Counted from the first letter of the stretch, positions 18,364 to 27,406 are shown. The stretch: 64,000 nucleotides of DNA from Streptomyces sp. I6 (GCA_003725745.1 RHDP01000001.1:3115001-3179000); one strand, 5' to 3'. Numbers and translations: made by a program. Notes: generated by a model from the sequence alone, not told the origin.

Positions 18364-19470
18364 CTACTGCTCCCCGCGCCGGGTGACCGCGAGCAGCGCC
18401 ATGTCGTCCGTCGCCGCACCGCCCGTGTGCCGGCGCACATCGGCGACGACCATGTCCAGCAGTTCCTCCGGACCGGAGAAGGCACGGCCCCCCAGCCGGG
18501 TGCGCGGGTCGTACATCACCCCGCGTGCGTCCCGCGCCTCGGACAGGCCGTCGGTGTAGAGCAGGAGCGTGCCACCGGGCGGATAGGAGGTCTCGGACAC
18601 CAGATCGGGCCAGGTTCCCAGGTCCATGCCCAGGGGCAGCGCCCGCTCGGGCGGATTCAGCACGAGCAGCGCGCCGTCCGCCGCGATCAGCAGCGGTGAC
18701 GGATGCCCCCGATTGACGATCCTGATCCGTTCTCCGTCGCCCGGGATCTCGGCGAGCACGGCAGTGGTGAAGCCCTCGAAGCTCTCGAACCCGGCATCCC
18801 GCGCGCCCTCCCGCGCCAGTGCCCGCTCCAGCCGCTGCGCCACCCCCGCCAGCGAGGGCTCCTGCTCGGCGGCCTCGCGGAAGGCGCCCAGGACCAAGGC
18901 CACCGTCCCGACCGCGTCCAGGCCCTTCCCCCGCACGTCCCCCACGATCAGCCGCACCCCGTACGGGGTCTCCTGCACGGCGTACAGGTCACCGCCGATG
19001 AACGCGTCCCGCTCGGCCGCCTCGTACCGGGCGGCGACCTTCAGGCTGTCGATCCGCTCGTCGGGCGTCGGCAGCACGGCCCGCTGCGCCGCCTCCGCGA
19101 CGACCCGGGCCGACGCCAGGCGCTCCCCGCTGCGGCGCACGATCCGGTTGAGGAAGAGGGCCAGCACGGAGACCGTGAACACGGTCAGTATCTCCGTGAT
19201 GGCCGGGATCCCCGTGAGTCTGTCGCTGTAGATGTGCATCCCGGTGACGGCCGCGCAGGCGGCGACACCGGTGGCCGCCGTGCCGCGCATCGAGCTGAAG
19301 GGGGCGGCGATCAGCGGCGCCGCCGTGAAGAGGGGTACGGCCGTGAAGGTGTCGGGTGTTCCCAGGTCGTAGAAGACCCCGCCCACGATCAGCAGCCCCG
19401 GGAGCAACGTGAGAAAGCGGCGGCCACCGTTCTGCCACCCATCCCTGTCGCGTTCTCGATGCCGCACCAC
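18364..19470 (-). CDS. Membrane-anchored PP2C serine phosphatase (RsbU/SpoIIE type)
   Basis: The 368-residue protein has an N-terminal block of about four membrane helices (FLTLLPGLLIVGGVFYDLG to ILTVFTVSVLALFLNRIV), then a PP2C/SpoIIE phosphatase domain (about residues 115-365). Metal-site motifs include GGDLYAV, GDVRGKGLDA, LLYTDGLSEARD and DDMALLAV. It differs from the other phosphatase in this window by lacking PAS and ATPase domains. Presumably it links an envelope signal to a partner-switching sigma cascade. GTG 19470 has GGAG 7 bases upstream; the open frame to 19605 adds a low-complexity leader and is not preferred. Confidence 0.9.
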   Translation of the reverse strand: MVRHRERDRDGWQNGGRRFLTLLPGLLIVGGVFYDLGTPDTFTAVPLFTAAPLIAAPFSSMRGTAATGVAACAAVTGMHIYSDRLTGIPAITEILTVFTVSVLALFLNRIVRRSGERLASARVVAEAAQRAVLPTPDERIDSLKVAARYEAAERDAFIGGDLYAVQETPYGVRLIVGDVRGKGLDAVGTVALVLGAFREAAEQEPSLAGVAQRLERALAREGARDAGFESFEGFTTAVLAEIPGDGERIRIVNRGHPSPLLIAADGALLVLNPPERALPLGMDLGTWPDLVSETSYPPGGTLLLYTDGLSEARDARGVMYDPRTRLGGRAFSGPEELLDMVVADVRRHTGGAATDDMALLAVTRRGEQ

Positions 19471-19686
19471 TGTCTCCTGCCGGGTCCGTCCAGGCCGCGG
19501 ACGGTACCGCGTCCCATTAAGGCTGGCCGCAACAGCGCCGCCCGACGAATCGCCATCGGCCAACCGGCCCAGCCCGCGGGCACCACCCCGGGAGCCGCGG
19601 GTCACCAGGGGGCCCTCCTGGTGACGGGGCCGCGCGGGACGACGGCCGTCGCCGCCCGTCAGCGGCCGGTCATCGTCCGTACACGG

Positions 19687-20439
19687 CTAGCGGTCATCGC
19701 CGAGATGGCGCTCCGCGTAGACCTTCAGCGCGTCCCGGACGTAGGCCGCCGTGCCCTCGCCGTGCCGGTCATAGCCGGCCGTGAAACGCGGATCGGCGAC
19801 GTACATCTCGCCCAGACCGATCACATACGGCCTGGTGGGGGTGGCCGTCACCGAGAGCCACTCGCAGTGCCGCCGAGCGATGGCCTGGGCCTCCTCACTG
19901 TCCGGCGCAAGCCCGTCCCTCAGAGCCTGCCCGAAGTCGCGGGCGATCGCGACCTGGCGGTCCCGGAAGTCGCGCTTCTCCCGCTCGCTCAGCGAGCGCC
20001 ACCAGCGGTCGCCCTCCCGGTACGCCTCACGGCCCCAGCGCTCGGTCACCTCCTCCTCGTAACAGGTGTGGTCGAAGCCGTCGAAGACCTCTTCCGCCAT
20101 CAGTTCCTCTCCCTTCTCGGTCCGGTCGAGAGTGGTCCGCACCGAGGCGATCTGCCGCCCGATGCGCTCCCGCTCCTGCTCCAGCAGCCGGAGGTGCGTA
20201 CGCAGTGCGGTGGCCGTGTCCCGCTGGCCGCCCAGCACCTGCGCGATGGCGGGCAGGCCGAGACCCAGCTCCCGCAGCAGCAGGATGCGCTGCAGCCGGA
20301 CCAGGGCGTCCTGGTCGTAGTAGCGGTAGCCGTTGCCGCCGATCCGGCTGGGCGGGAGGAGCCCGAGTTCCCCGTAGTGGCGAAGCGTGCGGCTCGTCGT
20401 GCCGGCCTTCCTGGCGATTTCCTGGATGGACCACTCCAT
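19687..20439 (-). CDS. MerR-family regulator with TipAS-like domain
   Basis: The 250-residue regulator has a MerR winged helix at residues 1-70 (SIQEIARKAGTTSRTLRHY), a coiled-coil dimer helix (about 80-118) and a C-terminal TipAS drug-binding-type domain (about 120-250, with HCEWLSVT and MYVADPRFTAGYD). TipAL of S. lividans is autoinducing and captures thiopeptides covalently through a cysteine. The possible equivalents here are C127 and the Cys of HCEW, but I cannot confirm which. A MerR-type promoter overlaps the upstream region, so autoregulation is likely. The ATG start is very close to the predicted promoter. Confidence 0.9.
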   Translation of the reverse strand: MEWSIQEIARKAGTTSRTLRHYGELGLLPPSRIGGNGYRYYDQDALVRLQRILLLRELGLGLPAIAQVLGGQRDTATALRTHLRLLEQERERIGRQIASVRTTLDRTEKGEELMAEEVFDGFDHTCYEEEVTERWGREAYREGDRWWRSLSEREKRDFRDRQVAIARDFGQALRDGLAPDSEEAQAIARRHCEWLSVTATPTRPYVIGLGEMYVADPRFTAGYDRHGEGTAAYVRDALKVYAERHLGDDR

Positions 20440-20449
20440 GCCCGGAACG

Positions 20450-20482
20450 CTAAATCTTGACGCTGCGTAAAGGTCAAGGCGA
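20450..20482 (-). promoter_or_regulatory. MerR-type promoter/operator of the TipA-like gene
   Basis: Reading the minus strand, TTGACC and, 19 bases later, TAGCGT form a promoter with the long spacer typical of MerR targets. The dyad CTTGAC...GTCAAG overlaps the -35 and the spacer. The gene start is only about 7 bases past the -10, so the mRNA may be nearly leaderless. Confidence 0.6.
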
Positions 20483-20520
20483 TAAGGACCGGCCCCGGGG
20501 GATCACCGGCCGGAGGAGGC

Positions 20521-20561
<41 letters not shown>

Positions 20562-20656
20562 GGAACGGGCCGGGGCGGGGCGGCGGGGGAACGGAGTCCC
20601 GGATGGACCGACGGGCCCGGCGGGACAGGGAGAGGAGAGGAAGAGAGGCATACGCA

Positions 20657-20692
20657 CCGAGGGCCCGGAACCATATGGTCCCGGGCCCTCGG
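20657..20692 (-). terminator. Terminator of the initiator tRNA
   Basis: CCGAGGGCCCGG pairs across an ATAT loop with its complement just downstream of the tRNA on the minus strand. The stem is strong and there is no T tract, as is common in Streptomyces. Confidence 0.7.
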
Positions 20693-20699
20693 CCTTCAG

Positions 20700-20773
20700 T
20701 AGCGGGGACAGGATTTGAACCTGCGACCTCTGGGTTATGAGCCCAGCGAGCTACCGAGCTGCTCCACCCCGCG
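20700..20773 (-). tRNA. Initiator tRNA-Met (CAT)
   Basis: A 74-base cloverleaf with anticodon CAT in loop CTCATAA. Position 1 (C) and position 72 (T) do not pair, and the anticodon stem has three consecutive G-C pairs (GGG/CCC); both are initiator hallmarks. The T-stem contains GGTTCAAATCC. CCA is not encoded. Confidence 0.95.
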
Positions 20774-21230
20774 TCGGTGAACACCACCTTACGCCATGCG
20801 GAGCAAGATCAAATCCATTTTCCCTCACGGATGCGCCGATCCGCGCGGAACGGGCACCCGGGACTCCGGGCGGCGGAGTTTCGGCGGTGACCCCCTCCCG
20901 GCTCGGGGCCGCCGGAACGGCGAAGCCCGTGCCCATGCGGCGGAGTCACTGACGGGAGGCCGTGCCGGCTCCTCCGCGGAAGGGCACCGCCGAACGCCAG
21001 GCGGCTCACCGGACACCCGGACACCCGGTCACCCGGTCACCCGGACAGCCCGACGCCCGACGACGCCGGGCACAGCTCCGAGGGCCGGACGCCCACCGAG
21101 ACCGGGCGCTCTCCGAGGCCGGGCACAGCTCCCAGGCCCGGGGAGCACGCCCGACGGCAGGACGGCGTACATGTCCCTCCGGGGTGGCGAGACCGCCCCA
21201 CCCGGCGCTTTCCAGCCCGCCGGACTGCGA
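20774..21230. other. Gene-free stretch with CACCCGG and CCGGGCACAGCTCC repeats
   Basis: This is a 457-base spacer. It contains tandem ACACCCGG/TCACCCGG units near 21010-21045 and two copies of a CCGGGCACAGCTCC unit (about 21067 and 21119). No gene was recognised. Confidence 0.45.
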
Positions 21231-21431
21231 CTACTCCGCCACCTCGGTGCGCTCCCACCACTCGTAGACGGTCAGCCGCCCCTCGGGGGAGTCCTCGTGG
21301 CGGGTCGTGGCCTTGAAGTGCTCATAGCCGCCACGGTGCGGAATCTTCAGCTCCTGCCCCGGAGGGGTGATCGGCACGACCCGTCCGCGCAGGTCGTCCG
21401 GCCCGCCCTCGAGGCGTGCCTTGCTAGCCAT
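21231..21431 (-). CDS. Small DUF5988-type protein
   Basis: A 66-residue acidic/polar protein ending EGRLTVYEWWERTEVAE, with the conserved core LKIPHRGGYEHFKAT of a small actinobacterial family of unknown function. The ATG at 21431 has GGAGG almost adjacent (one base), which is unusually close. A GTG at 21467 would add 12 residues but has only a weak ribosome binding site. The gene stands alone between the initiator tRNA and the IS30-like element. Confidence 0.7.
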   Translation of the reverse strand: MASKARLEGGPDDLRGRVVPITPPGQELKIPHRGGYEHFKATTRHEDSPEGRLTVYEWWERTEVAE

Positions 21432-21948
21432 ACCTCCAGTCTTCCCCCACCTGAGAGCTCCCCGCACGCCCGGAGCCGCCGGGCCGCCGTCCCGGCACCC
21501 TGTCCGGCTGCCCCGTGCGGCTGCCCCGTCCGGCTGCCCCGAGCGGCTGCTCCGCGCGCCGATCGCCGACGGGAAACGGACGAGCGGCCAGCGGCGAGCT
21601 CATCCGTGCCAGGCTACGGACGCGCCTGCGACCAGCGGTTCGCCTCGGCACGAGCCGCCTCGGTCCCGTACCGGCTCGCGTCGAAGTGGAGTTCCGGCGC
21701 GGGCCAGGGCCTGAAGGCCCCTTCCGTTCTCGTGAACACGGACCCGGGGGCCTGCTCGGGACGCCTCCCGGAGTGGTGCACAACGTCCGTCGAACCCCTG
21801 GACCAGAGTGCTGCGCCCGGCGCCTCGGCTGCCACCTCGACGGCGCACCCGTCCCGGAATCATCCGAGCGCCGCGGGCTGCTCTCCGCAGGCCTCGACCC
21901 CCAACGCCGCCAGTGCCCATGAACACGACGCGCCCCCTCGCCCCTTGG
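21432..21948. other. Stretch before the IS element; possible short minus-strand ORF
   Basis: This 517-base region contains repeats of CCCGTCCGGCTG type near 21500-21550. A minus-strand frame (about 21614-21835) ends in HFDASRYGTEAARAEANRW, which looks protein-like, but it has no good start signal and no recognised family. It may be a decayed gene or a chance frame. Confidence 0.3.
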
Positions 21949-23421
21949 GTTCTAGCAGTCCTCGCAACACTCATGATCAATGGGAGTTGCGAGGACCGTG
22001 GGCGGTAAGAGGCTTGATCCAGCGTTGAAGAAGCATTTCCTTGAGCGGCTGGACGCCGTGGGAAGTGTGTCTCCCGTGGCCCGTGAGCTGGGGCTGAACC
22101 TGAACACTGCGTTCACCCTGGCTCGCAAGGCCGGCATGGCTACGGGGCACCTGGGGCACCCGCGGCGCGAGGAGTACGAGAAGCTGCGGGGCCAGGGTGT
22201 TTCCCGCCGGGAGGCCGCCCAGCGGGCGGGGGTGAATCCGCGCACGGCCAAGGACTGGGACAATGGCGTCCGGAGGACCGGGAACTCGCGGGTCTACCCC
22301 GACGGTCGACGTGTGAACTACACGACGGGAACCGTCACGATGTCCGGTGTGATCATGAAGGCACCGGTGAGGCCGGTGAGTCTCAAGTCCCTTGAGAAGA
22401 AGCTGCACCCGCGATTCCTGACGCTCTCGGAGCGGGAGCAGATACGCGACCTCCGTGCCGCCGGCCAGTCGCTGCGGGCCATCGGGCGGGCCCTGGGGCG
22501 CCCGGCCAGCACCATCTCGCGTGAGCTGCGGAACAACACGGGGCCTGCCGGCTACCACCCCTACGCGGCCCACAGGGTCGCTGCCGCGCGCAGGCCCCGG
22601 CCGAAGGGCCGCAAGCTGGTGGGCGAGAGCCCGTCGCGCAACTTCGTCCAGGACGGCCTGCGCCGACGGTGGTCTCCGGAACAGATCTGCCACGCTCTGA
22701 CCAAGAGCCATCCCGACGACCAAGACATGCGGGTGAGCGTGGAGACGATCTATCAGGCGCTGTATTTGCAGGCCAGAGGCGGTCTGAAGCGGGAAGTCCA
22801 GGCGGCCGTCCGCACCGGTCGCACGCGCCGCAAGCCGCGACGTGACCCGAGCCGCCGGACCTCTCGGTTCAACGACCCGATGGTGATGATCAGCAGCCGT
22901 CCCGCAGAGGTCGAGGACAGGGCGGTGCCCGGCCACTGGGAAGGCGATCTCATCGTCGGCGCACACGGCCGGTCCGCCATCGCGACTCTGGTCGAGCGGA
23001 CCACCCGCTACACCATGCTGGTCCACCTGCCGGGCAGCTCTCACGACGCCGCAGCCGTCCGGGACGGCCTGGTCCGCACCGTCCAGACCCTGCCCCCGCA
23101 CCTGCGGGGCTCGCTCACCTGGGACCAGGGCTGCGAGATGGCACGGCACAAGCAGTTCACCATGGCGACCGGGATGCCGGTCTACTTCTGCGATCCCGCC
23201 TCGCCCTGGCAGCGCGGCTCGAATGAAAATACCAACGGTCTGCTGCGCCAGTACTTCCCAAAGGGCACCGACCTGAGCCTGCACAGCCCGAGGACCTCGA
23301 ACACGTCGCTCAGGAACTCAACGGCCGCCCACGCAAGACGCTCGACTGGGATACGCCAGCCGAGCGTCTACGTGATCTACTCACCACCTGAGCCAGGCAG
23401 TGTTGCAACGACCGCTAGAAC
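21949..23421 (+). mobile_element. IS30-family insertion sequence
   Basis: The element of 1473 bases is bounded by 24-base imperfect inverted repeats: GTTCTAGCAGTCCTCGCAAC at the left (from 21949) and GTTCTAGCGGTCGTTGCAAC as the reverse complement of the right end (to 23421). It carries one transposase gene. I could not see a clear target-site duplication. The right end lies about 110 bases from the hairpin terminator of tRNA-Lys. Confidence 0.85.
21980..23391 (+). CDS. IS30-family transposase (frameshift near 3' end)
   Basis: The repaired protein is 470 residues. It has an N-terminal helix-turn-helix region, a second HTH (FLTLSEREQIRDL... ASTISRELRNN) typical of IS30, and a DDE catalytic core with HWEGDLIVGA, TWDQGCEMARH and the ENTNGLLRQYFPKGTDLS glutamate motif. 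The frame is lost in CCC at 23287-23289; adding one C restores the expected tail (LNGRPRKTLDWDTPAERL) and a stop at 23391, just inside the right inverted repeat. If the deletion is real, the transposase has an altered C-terminus; if it is a sequencing error the element may be active. Confidence 0.88.
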
Positions 23422-23529
23422 TGAAGCTCCGCCCCCGTCGGCGAGCCGGGGCTTCTTCGTGCCTTGATCGTTAGCCCTTCGGGCCAGCAGCGGGCCGGCA
23501 GCCGCCCGGTACGCCCGGGTCCAACGAGA

Positions 23530-23566
23530 CCAGCACCCGGCCGGATGCATCCTGGCCAGGTGCTGG
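23530..23566 (-). terminator. Terminator of tRNA-Lys
   Basis: CCAGCACC...GGCC pairs with GGCC...GGTGCTGG just downstream of the tRNA on the minus strand. Confidence 0.65.
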
Positions 23567-23571
23567 GCGAG

Positions 23572-23644
23572 TAGGCCGTGTGGGACTCGAACCCACAACC
23601 AACGGATTAAAAGTCCGCTGCTCTGCCAATTGAGCTAACGGCCC
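23572..23644 (-). tRNA. tRNA-Lys (TTT)
   Basis: A 73-base cloverleaf with acceptor GGGCCGT/ACGGCCT, D-arm TAGCTCAATTGGCAGAGCA, anticodon TTT in loop CTTTTAA, and T-arm GTGGGTTCGAGTCCCAC. CCA is not encoded. Confidence 0.95.
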
Positions 23645-24066
23645 TCGGCGAGTCATCCCCGAGCATAGCCGTACGGCGGCGGGCATCCGATCGGGTATCC
23701 CTCTCCAGCCGTCGCCGCAGGCGGAAAGCGTGGTCCTGCCGGGCATGCGCACACCGGTCGGAGCGATACGGGGAACGGATGTGCGCCGGAAGGCGCGGGG
23801 TCGCAGGGGTGTGCCGGACACGGTGCGCCGGAGGCTCCAAAGGCGTACGCAGGTCCGTGCCGGGCGCGGTCGCCGAAGGCCGGGACGCCCGATGCGAATG
23901 TCCCTTCTCCCGGCGGAGGACCCGTGGGGCGCGGTGCCGAGCAGCGCGCCGCGCACGGACCGCGGCCCACGGCACCCGGCACCCGGCACCCGGCAACGGG
24001 GCAGGGCCCGTGCCCCTGGTGGGGGACACGGGCCCTGCTCGGCGCGTCGGGTGTCAGGCTCGGGCG
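23645..24066. other. Intergenic stretch upstream of tRNA-Lys
   Basis: This 422-base spacer separates tRNA-Lys from the end of the DEAD-box helicase gene. It holds the helicase terminator and a GGCACCC/ACCCGGC-type run near 23970. I see no gene. Confidence 0.45.
24001..24038 (-). terminator. Terminator of the DEAD-box helicase gene
   Basis: GCAGGGCCCGTG and its complement CACGGGCCCTGC form a 12-pair stem around a 14-base loop, 29 bases past the helicase stop codon. Confidence 0.7.
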
Positions 24067-26262
24067 TCAGCCGTTGCGCTTCCAGCGCGGCTTGTCGTCG
24101 CGGCGGCCGCCGCCGAAGGAGCCGGAGCCCGAACCGCGGTGGTCGTCGCGGCGACCGTACGGGCGGTCGTGGCCACCGGAGCGGAAGCCTCCGGAGGGGC
24201 GGTCGTCACGGCGGTCGCGGTTGAACGGACGGTCGTGGCCGCCCCGGTGCTCCCGGCGCTCGAAGGAACGGCCGCCACGGTCGTCACGACGGAAACCACC
24301 ACGCTCACCGTCACGACGCTCGTCCCGGCGGAAACCACCACGCTCACCGCCGCGCTCACCGTCACGACGCTCGAACGAACGCCCACCGCGGTCGCTGTCC
24401 CGGCGCTCGAAGGAACGGCCGCCACGGTCATCACGACGGAAACCACCACGCTCACCGTCACGACGCTCGTCCCGGCGGAAACCACCACGCTCACCGCCGC
24501 GCTCACCGTCACGACGCTCGAACGAACGCCCACCGCGGTCGCTGTCCCGGCGCTCGAAGGAACGGCCGCCACGGTCATCACGACGGAAACCACCACGCTC
24601 ACCGTCACGGCGGTCGCGGCGCTCGAAGTTGCCCCGCTCGTCACGGCGCTCACGGCGCTCGTACGAGGGCCGCTCGTCGCGGGACGCCTCACGGTCCTCC
24701 CGCACGCCCGCCGCACGCGGCTCCGGAACGGACGCCCCGAAGTCCGCCGCCTCGGTGACGGCCGCCTCGGCCTCCGCCGTCTGCGCGGCCTCGGCGACCG
24801 CGGCCTCCGGGTCCTCGCCCCGCTCACGCGCCGCCCGCGCGACGAGGCGGTCGGCCTCCTCGCGCAGTTCGGCGGCACGGCGCTGCAGGCGCTCCAGCTG
24901 CTTGGTGACCTGGTCGACCTCGCGCTCGGCCTGCTTCGCGGCGTTGCTCGCGGAGTCCGCCTGGACCTCGGTCAGCGAACGGGCGCCGGTGATCTCGGCG
25001 ACCTCCGGGTCGAACGCGCCGGCACCGCCGACGATGTGGCGCGAGGCGTCGACGCCCGCGTCCTCCATCAGCCGGAAGATCTGGCGGCGCTGGTGCGGGA
25101 GCGCCAGCGAGACGACGGTGCCGGACCGGCCGGCGCGGGCGGTACGGCCCGAGCGGTGCAGGTAGTCCTTGTGGTCACCGGCCGGGTCCACGTTCAGGAC
25201 CAGGTCGATGCCGTCGACGTGGATGCCGCGGGCGGCGACGTCGGTGGCGACCAGCACGTTCACATAGCCGTCCTTGAAGTCGGCGAGCGTGCGGGTACGG
25301 GCGCCCTGCGTCATGCCGCCGTGCAGCGCGTCGGCGCGCACTCCGGCGTCCCGCAGCTGCTCGGCGACGCGGTCCGCGCCCAGCTGGGTGCGGACGAAGA
25401 TGATGGTGCGGCCCTTGCGGGCGGCGATGGCGGCCGTGACCGGGGCCTTGTCCTTGGGCTTCACCACGAGGACGTGGTGGGTCATGGTGGTGACGGCACC
25501 GGCCGACGGGTCGACCTCGTGCGTCACCGGGTCGACCAGGTAGCGCTTGACGAGGCTGTCGATCTCGTTCTCCAGCGTCGCGGAGAACAGCAGCCGCTGG
25601 CCGCCCTCGGGGATCTGGTCGAGCAGTTCGGTGACCTCGGGGAGGAAGCCCAGGTCGGCCATCTGGTCGGCCTCGTCGAGTACCGCGATCCGGACGGACT
25701 CCAGGGAGCAGGCACCGCGGTTGATGACGTCCCGCAGCCGGCCCGGGGTGGCGACGAGGATGTCGACGCCGCGCTCCAGGGCGTAGATCTGGTTGCCCAT
25801 GGACGTACCGCCGCAGACGACCTTCATCTTGAGGCCGAGGACGTCGCCGTACGGCTGGAGCGCGTCGGCGACCTGCATCGCCAGCTCACGGGTCGGGGTG
25901 AGGATGACGCCGCGCGGCTTCTTCTTCTCGGTGTGGCCGCCGGCCAGCGTGGCGAGCAGCGGAAGACCGAAGGAGAGGGTCTTGCCGGAGCCGGTGCGAC
26001 CGCGGCCGAGGATGTCCTTGCCGGCCAGGGCGTCCGGGATCGTCGCCGCCTGGATCGGGAACGGGGCGGTGACACCGTTCTGGGCGAGCTTGCGGACGAC
26101 GCCCTCGGGGAGGCCGAGGTCGCCGAAGGTCACCTCCGGCGCGCCGGGCGTCTCGGCGGCCTCGCCGGTGGCGTGGGTGCTTTCGGTGCTGCCGGCGTCC
26201 GCGGCCTCGACGACCTCGTCGTTCCCGGGCAGGACGGCACGGTCAGAACTGGAAATGGACAT
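24067..26262 (-). CDS. DEAD-box RNA helicase with repetitive Arg/Gly/Asp tail
   Basis: A 731-residue ATP-dependent RNA helicase. Motifs: Q-motif region FGDLGLPEGVVRKL, GRGRTGSGKT (I), PTRELA (Ia), DEAD (II), SATL (III), RTQLGADRVAEQLR, VATDVAARGIHVDG (V) and HRSGRTARAG (VI). After residue 400 comes a coiled-coil-like Ala/Glu stretch, then about 250 residues of RGG/ERRD-type repeats including a 49-residue unit repeated nearly perfectly (see repeat feature). Such tails bind RNA and may drive condensate formation. The ATG at 26262 begins MSISSSD; a GGAAGG lies about 15 bases upstream. It probably acts in RNA unwinding, cold adaptation or ribosome assembly. Confidence 0.92.
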   Translation of the reverse strand: MSISSSDRAVLPGNDEVVEAADAGSTESTHATGEAAETPGAPEVTFGDLGLPEGVVRKLAQNGVTAPFPIQAATIPDALAGKDILGRGRTGSGKTLSFGLPLLATLAGGHTEKKKPRGVILTPTRELAMQVADALQPYGDVLGLKMKVVCGGTSMGNQIYALERGVDILVATPGRLRDVINRGACSLESVRIAVLDEADQMADLGFLPEVTELLDQIPEGGQRLLFSATLENEIDSLVKRYLVDPVTHEVDPSAGAVTTMTHHVLVVKPKDKAPVTAAIAARKGRTIIFVRTQLGADRVAEQLRDAGVRADALHGGMTQGARTRTLADFKDGYVNVLVATDVAARGIHVDGIDLVLNVDPAGDHKDYLHRSGRTARAGRSGTVVSLALPHQRRQIFRLMEDAGVDASRHIVGGAGAFDPEVAEITGARSLTEVQADSASNAAKQAEREVDQVTKQLERLQRRAAELREEADRLVARAARERGEDPEAAVAEAAQTAEAEAAVTEAADFGASVPEPRAAGVREDREASRDERPSYERRERRDERGNFERRDRRDGERGGFRRDDRGGRSFERRDSDRGGRSFERRDGERGGERGGFRRDERRDGERGGFRRDDRGGRSFERRDSDRGGRSFERRDGERGGERGGFRRDERRDGERGGFRRDDRGGRSFERREHRGGHDRPFNRDRRDDRPSGGFRSGGHDRPYGRRDDHRGSGSGSFGGGRRDDKPRWKRNG
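24252..24640 (-). repeat. 147-base tandem repeats inside the helicase tail
   Basis: The marker CCCGGCGCTCGAAGGAACGG recurs at 24252, 24399 and 24546, exactly 147 bases apart, giving two nearly identical full units and a partial third. 147 is a multiple of three, so copy changes keep the reading frame and add or remove 49 residues. Confidence 0.88.
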
Positions 26263-26818
26263 GCGAAATGCGAAACCTTCCGGAGTCTCGGCACGCGCCC
26301 AAACTCCGTGATGCGCAATTCGACCGCCTCGATGCGGTCTGCCACGGCAAGGGAGAGTACGCGCCACACGCGGCGCGCTTCGGTGATGGCGCCGGGCAAA
26401 TGGGATCAAACGATCTACCACCATACGCACCCTCCCCCACCCAAGGCAAACCGCGCCGGTGCGTCGCTCGTCACACCCCGGCCCCGGCTCGCCGCACCGG
26501 CGCCGTCGTACGCCCCGCGGCTCTGCGCCGGTGCTGTCCGGACCCGCTCCACGGGGCACGAGGTCCCGCCGGCCGGGTCACCCATGCCGCGGGGCGGGTC
26601 AGGCGGGGGCCGGTCAAGCCGGAACCGGTCAGGCAGGGGCCGGTCAGGCGGGGACCTGCCGGACTCGGGCCGGTCAGGCCGGAGCCGGTCGGACGGGGAC
26701 CCGCCAGAGGGCGGCCGCCGGATGGGGACCCGCCAGAGGGCGGCCACCGGACGGGGACCTGCCAGAGGGCGGCCACCGGACGGGATCCGGCAGAAGACGA
26801 CCCGTCAGAGGGCGGCCG
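26263..26818. other. Intergenic region with minisatellites
   Basis: This 556-base region is the upstream region of the helicase gene and lies past the end of the lipoprotein gene. About 26590-26690 has degenerate GGTCAGGCGGGGCC-type units. 26695-26781 has three consecutive 29-base units (GGGGACCCGCCAGAGGGCGG...), followed by degenerate copies to 26820. No gene is visible. Confidence 0.55.
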
Positions 26819-27406
26819 TCAGACGGGTGCTGTCTGCGGTGACGCCTCCGGCTCCGCGCTCGGCTCCTCCCCCCGCATGCCGAAGGCCTCCCGCATCGCG
26901 CCCATCTGGGTCTCCGCAGCCGGTGACTCCGTGGGCGGATCGGTCGGTTCCCCGGTGGGCCCGGGATCGGGGCTCGACGGCGCAGGTTCGGCGGGCGGCG
27001 TCGGCTCGGCCGGGGCCGTGGGCCCGGCGGGCGGCGTCGGCTCGCCCTGCGGCTCGGTCGGCTGCTGGGTGGACGGCGGCTTCGGACCGCCCGCCGCCCC
27101 GGGGGGCGAAGCCGACGGCACCGCGGACACCCCCGGGCTCGCCGACTCCTCCGCGGCGCCGCTGCCGGTGCCGGCACCGCCGGAGGGCTCCGTACCGCCC
27201 ATGCCGGTACGGCCCTGGCCGCCGGAGCCGCCCGGGACGGCGCCACCGCCGTCCGGTTCGGCGGCGGCGCCGCGCCGCTGCGGCGACTTCACCGGCTCCG
27301 GCCCGTCGGCGTCGTCGCTCACGCTCACACAGCCGGCTGAGGCCGCGACCGCCAGGGCAGTGGCGATCCAGACGGCACAACGGCCGGGGGCGGACAACTG
27401 GCGCAC
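26819..27406 (-). CDS. Proline-rich lipoprotein, unknown function
   Basis: The 195-residue protein begins with a lipoprotein signal peptide (hydrophobic TALAVAASAGC, lipobox ASAGC with the cysteine near residue 22), so the mature protein is probably anchored on the outer face of the membrane. The rest is a Pro/Gly/Ala/Ser-rich low-complexity region with PTPPAGPTAPAEPTPP-like repeats, ending in a short more ordered part (ETQMGAMREAFGMRG). The GTG at 27406 has GGAGG 7 bases upstream. I recognise no domain. It is divergent from the zincin gene. Confidence 0.65.
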   Translation of the reverse strand: MRQLSAPGRCAVWIATALAVAASAGCVSVSDDADGPEPVKSPQRRGAAAEPDGGGAVPGGSGGQGRTGMGGTEPSGGAGTGSGAAEESASPGVSAVPSASPPGAAGGPKPPSTQQPTEPQGEPTPPAGPTAPAEPTPPAEPAPSSPDPGPTGEPTDPPTESPAAETQMGAMREAFGMRGEEPSAEPEASPQTAPV

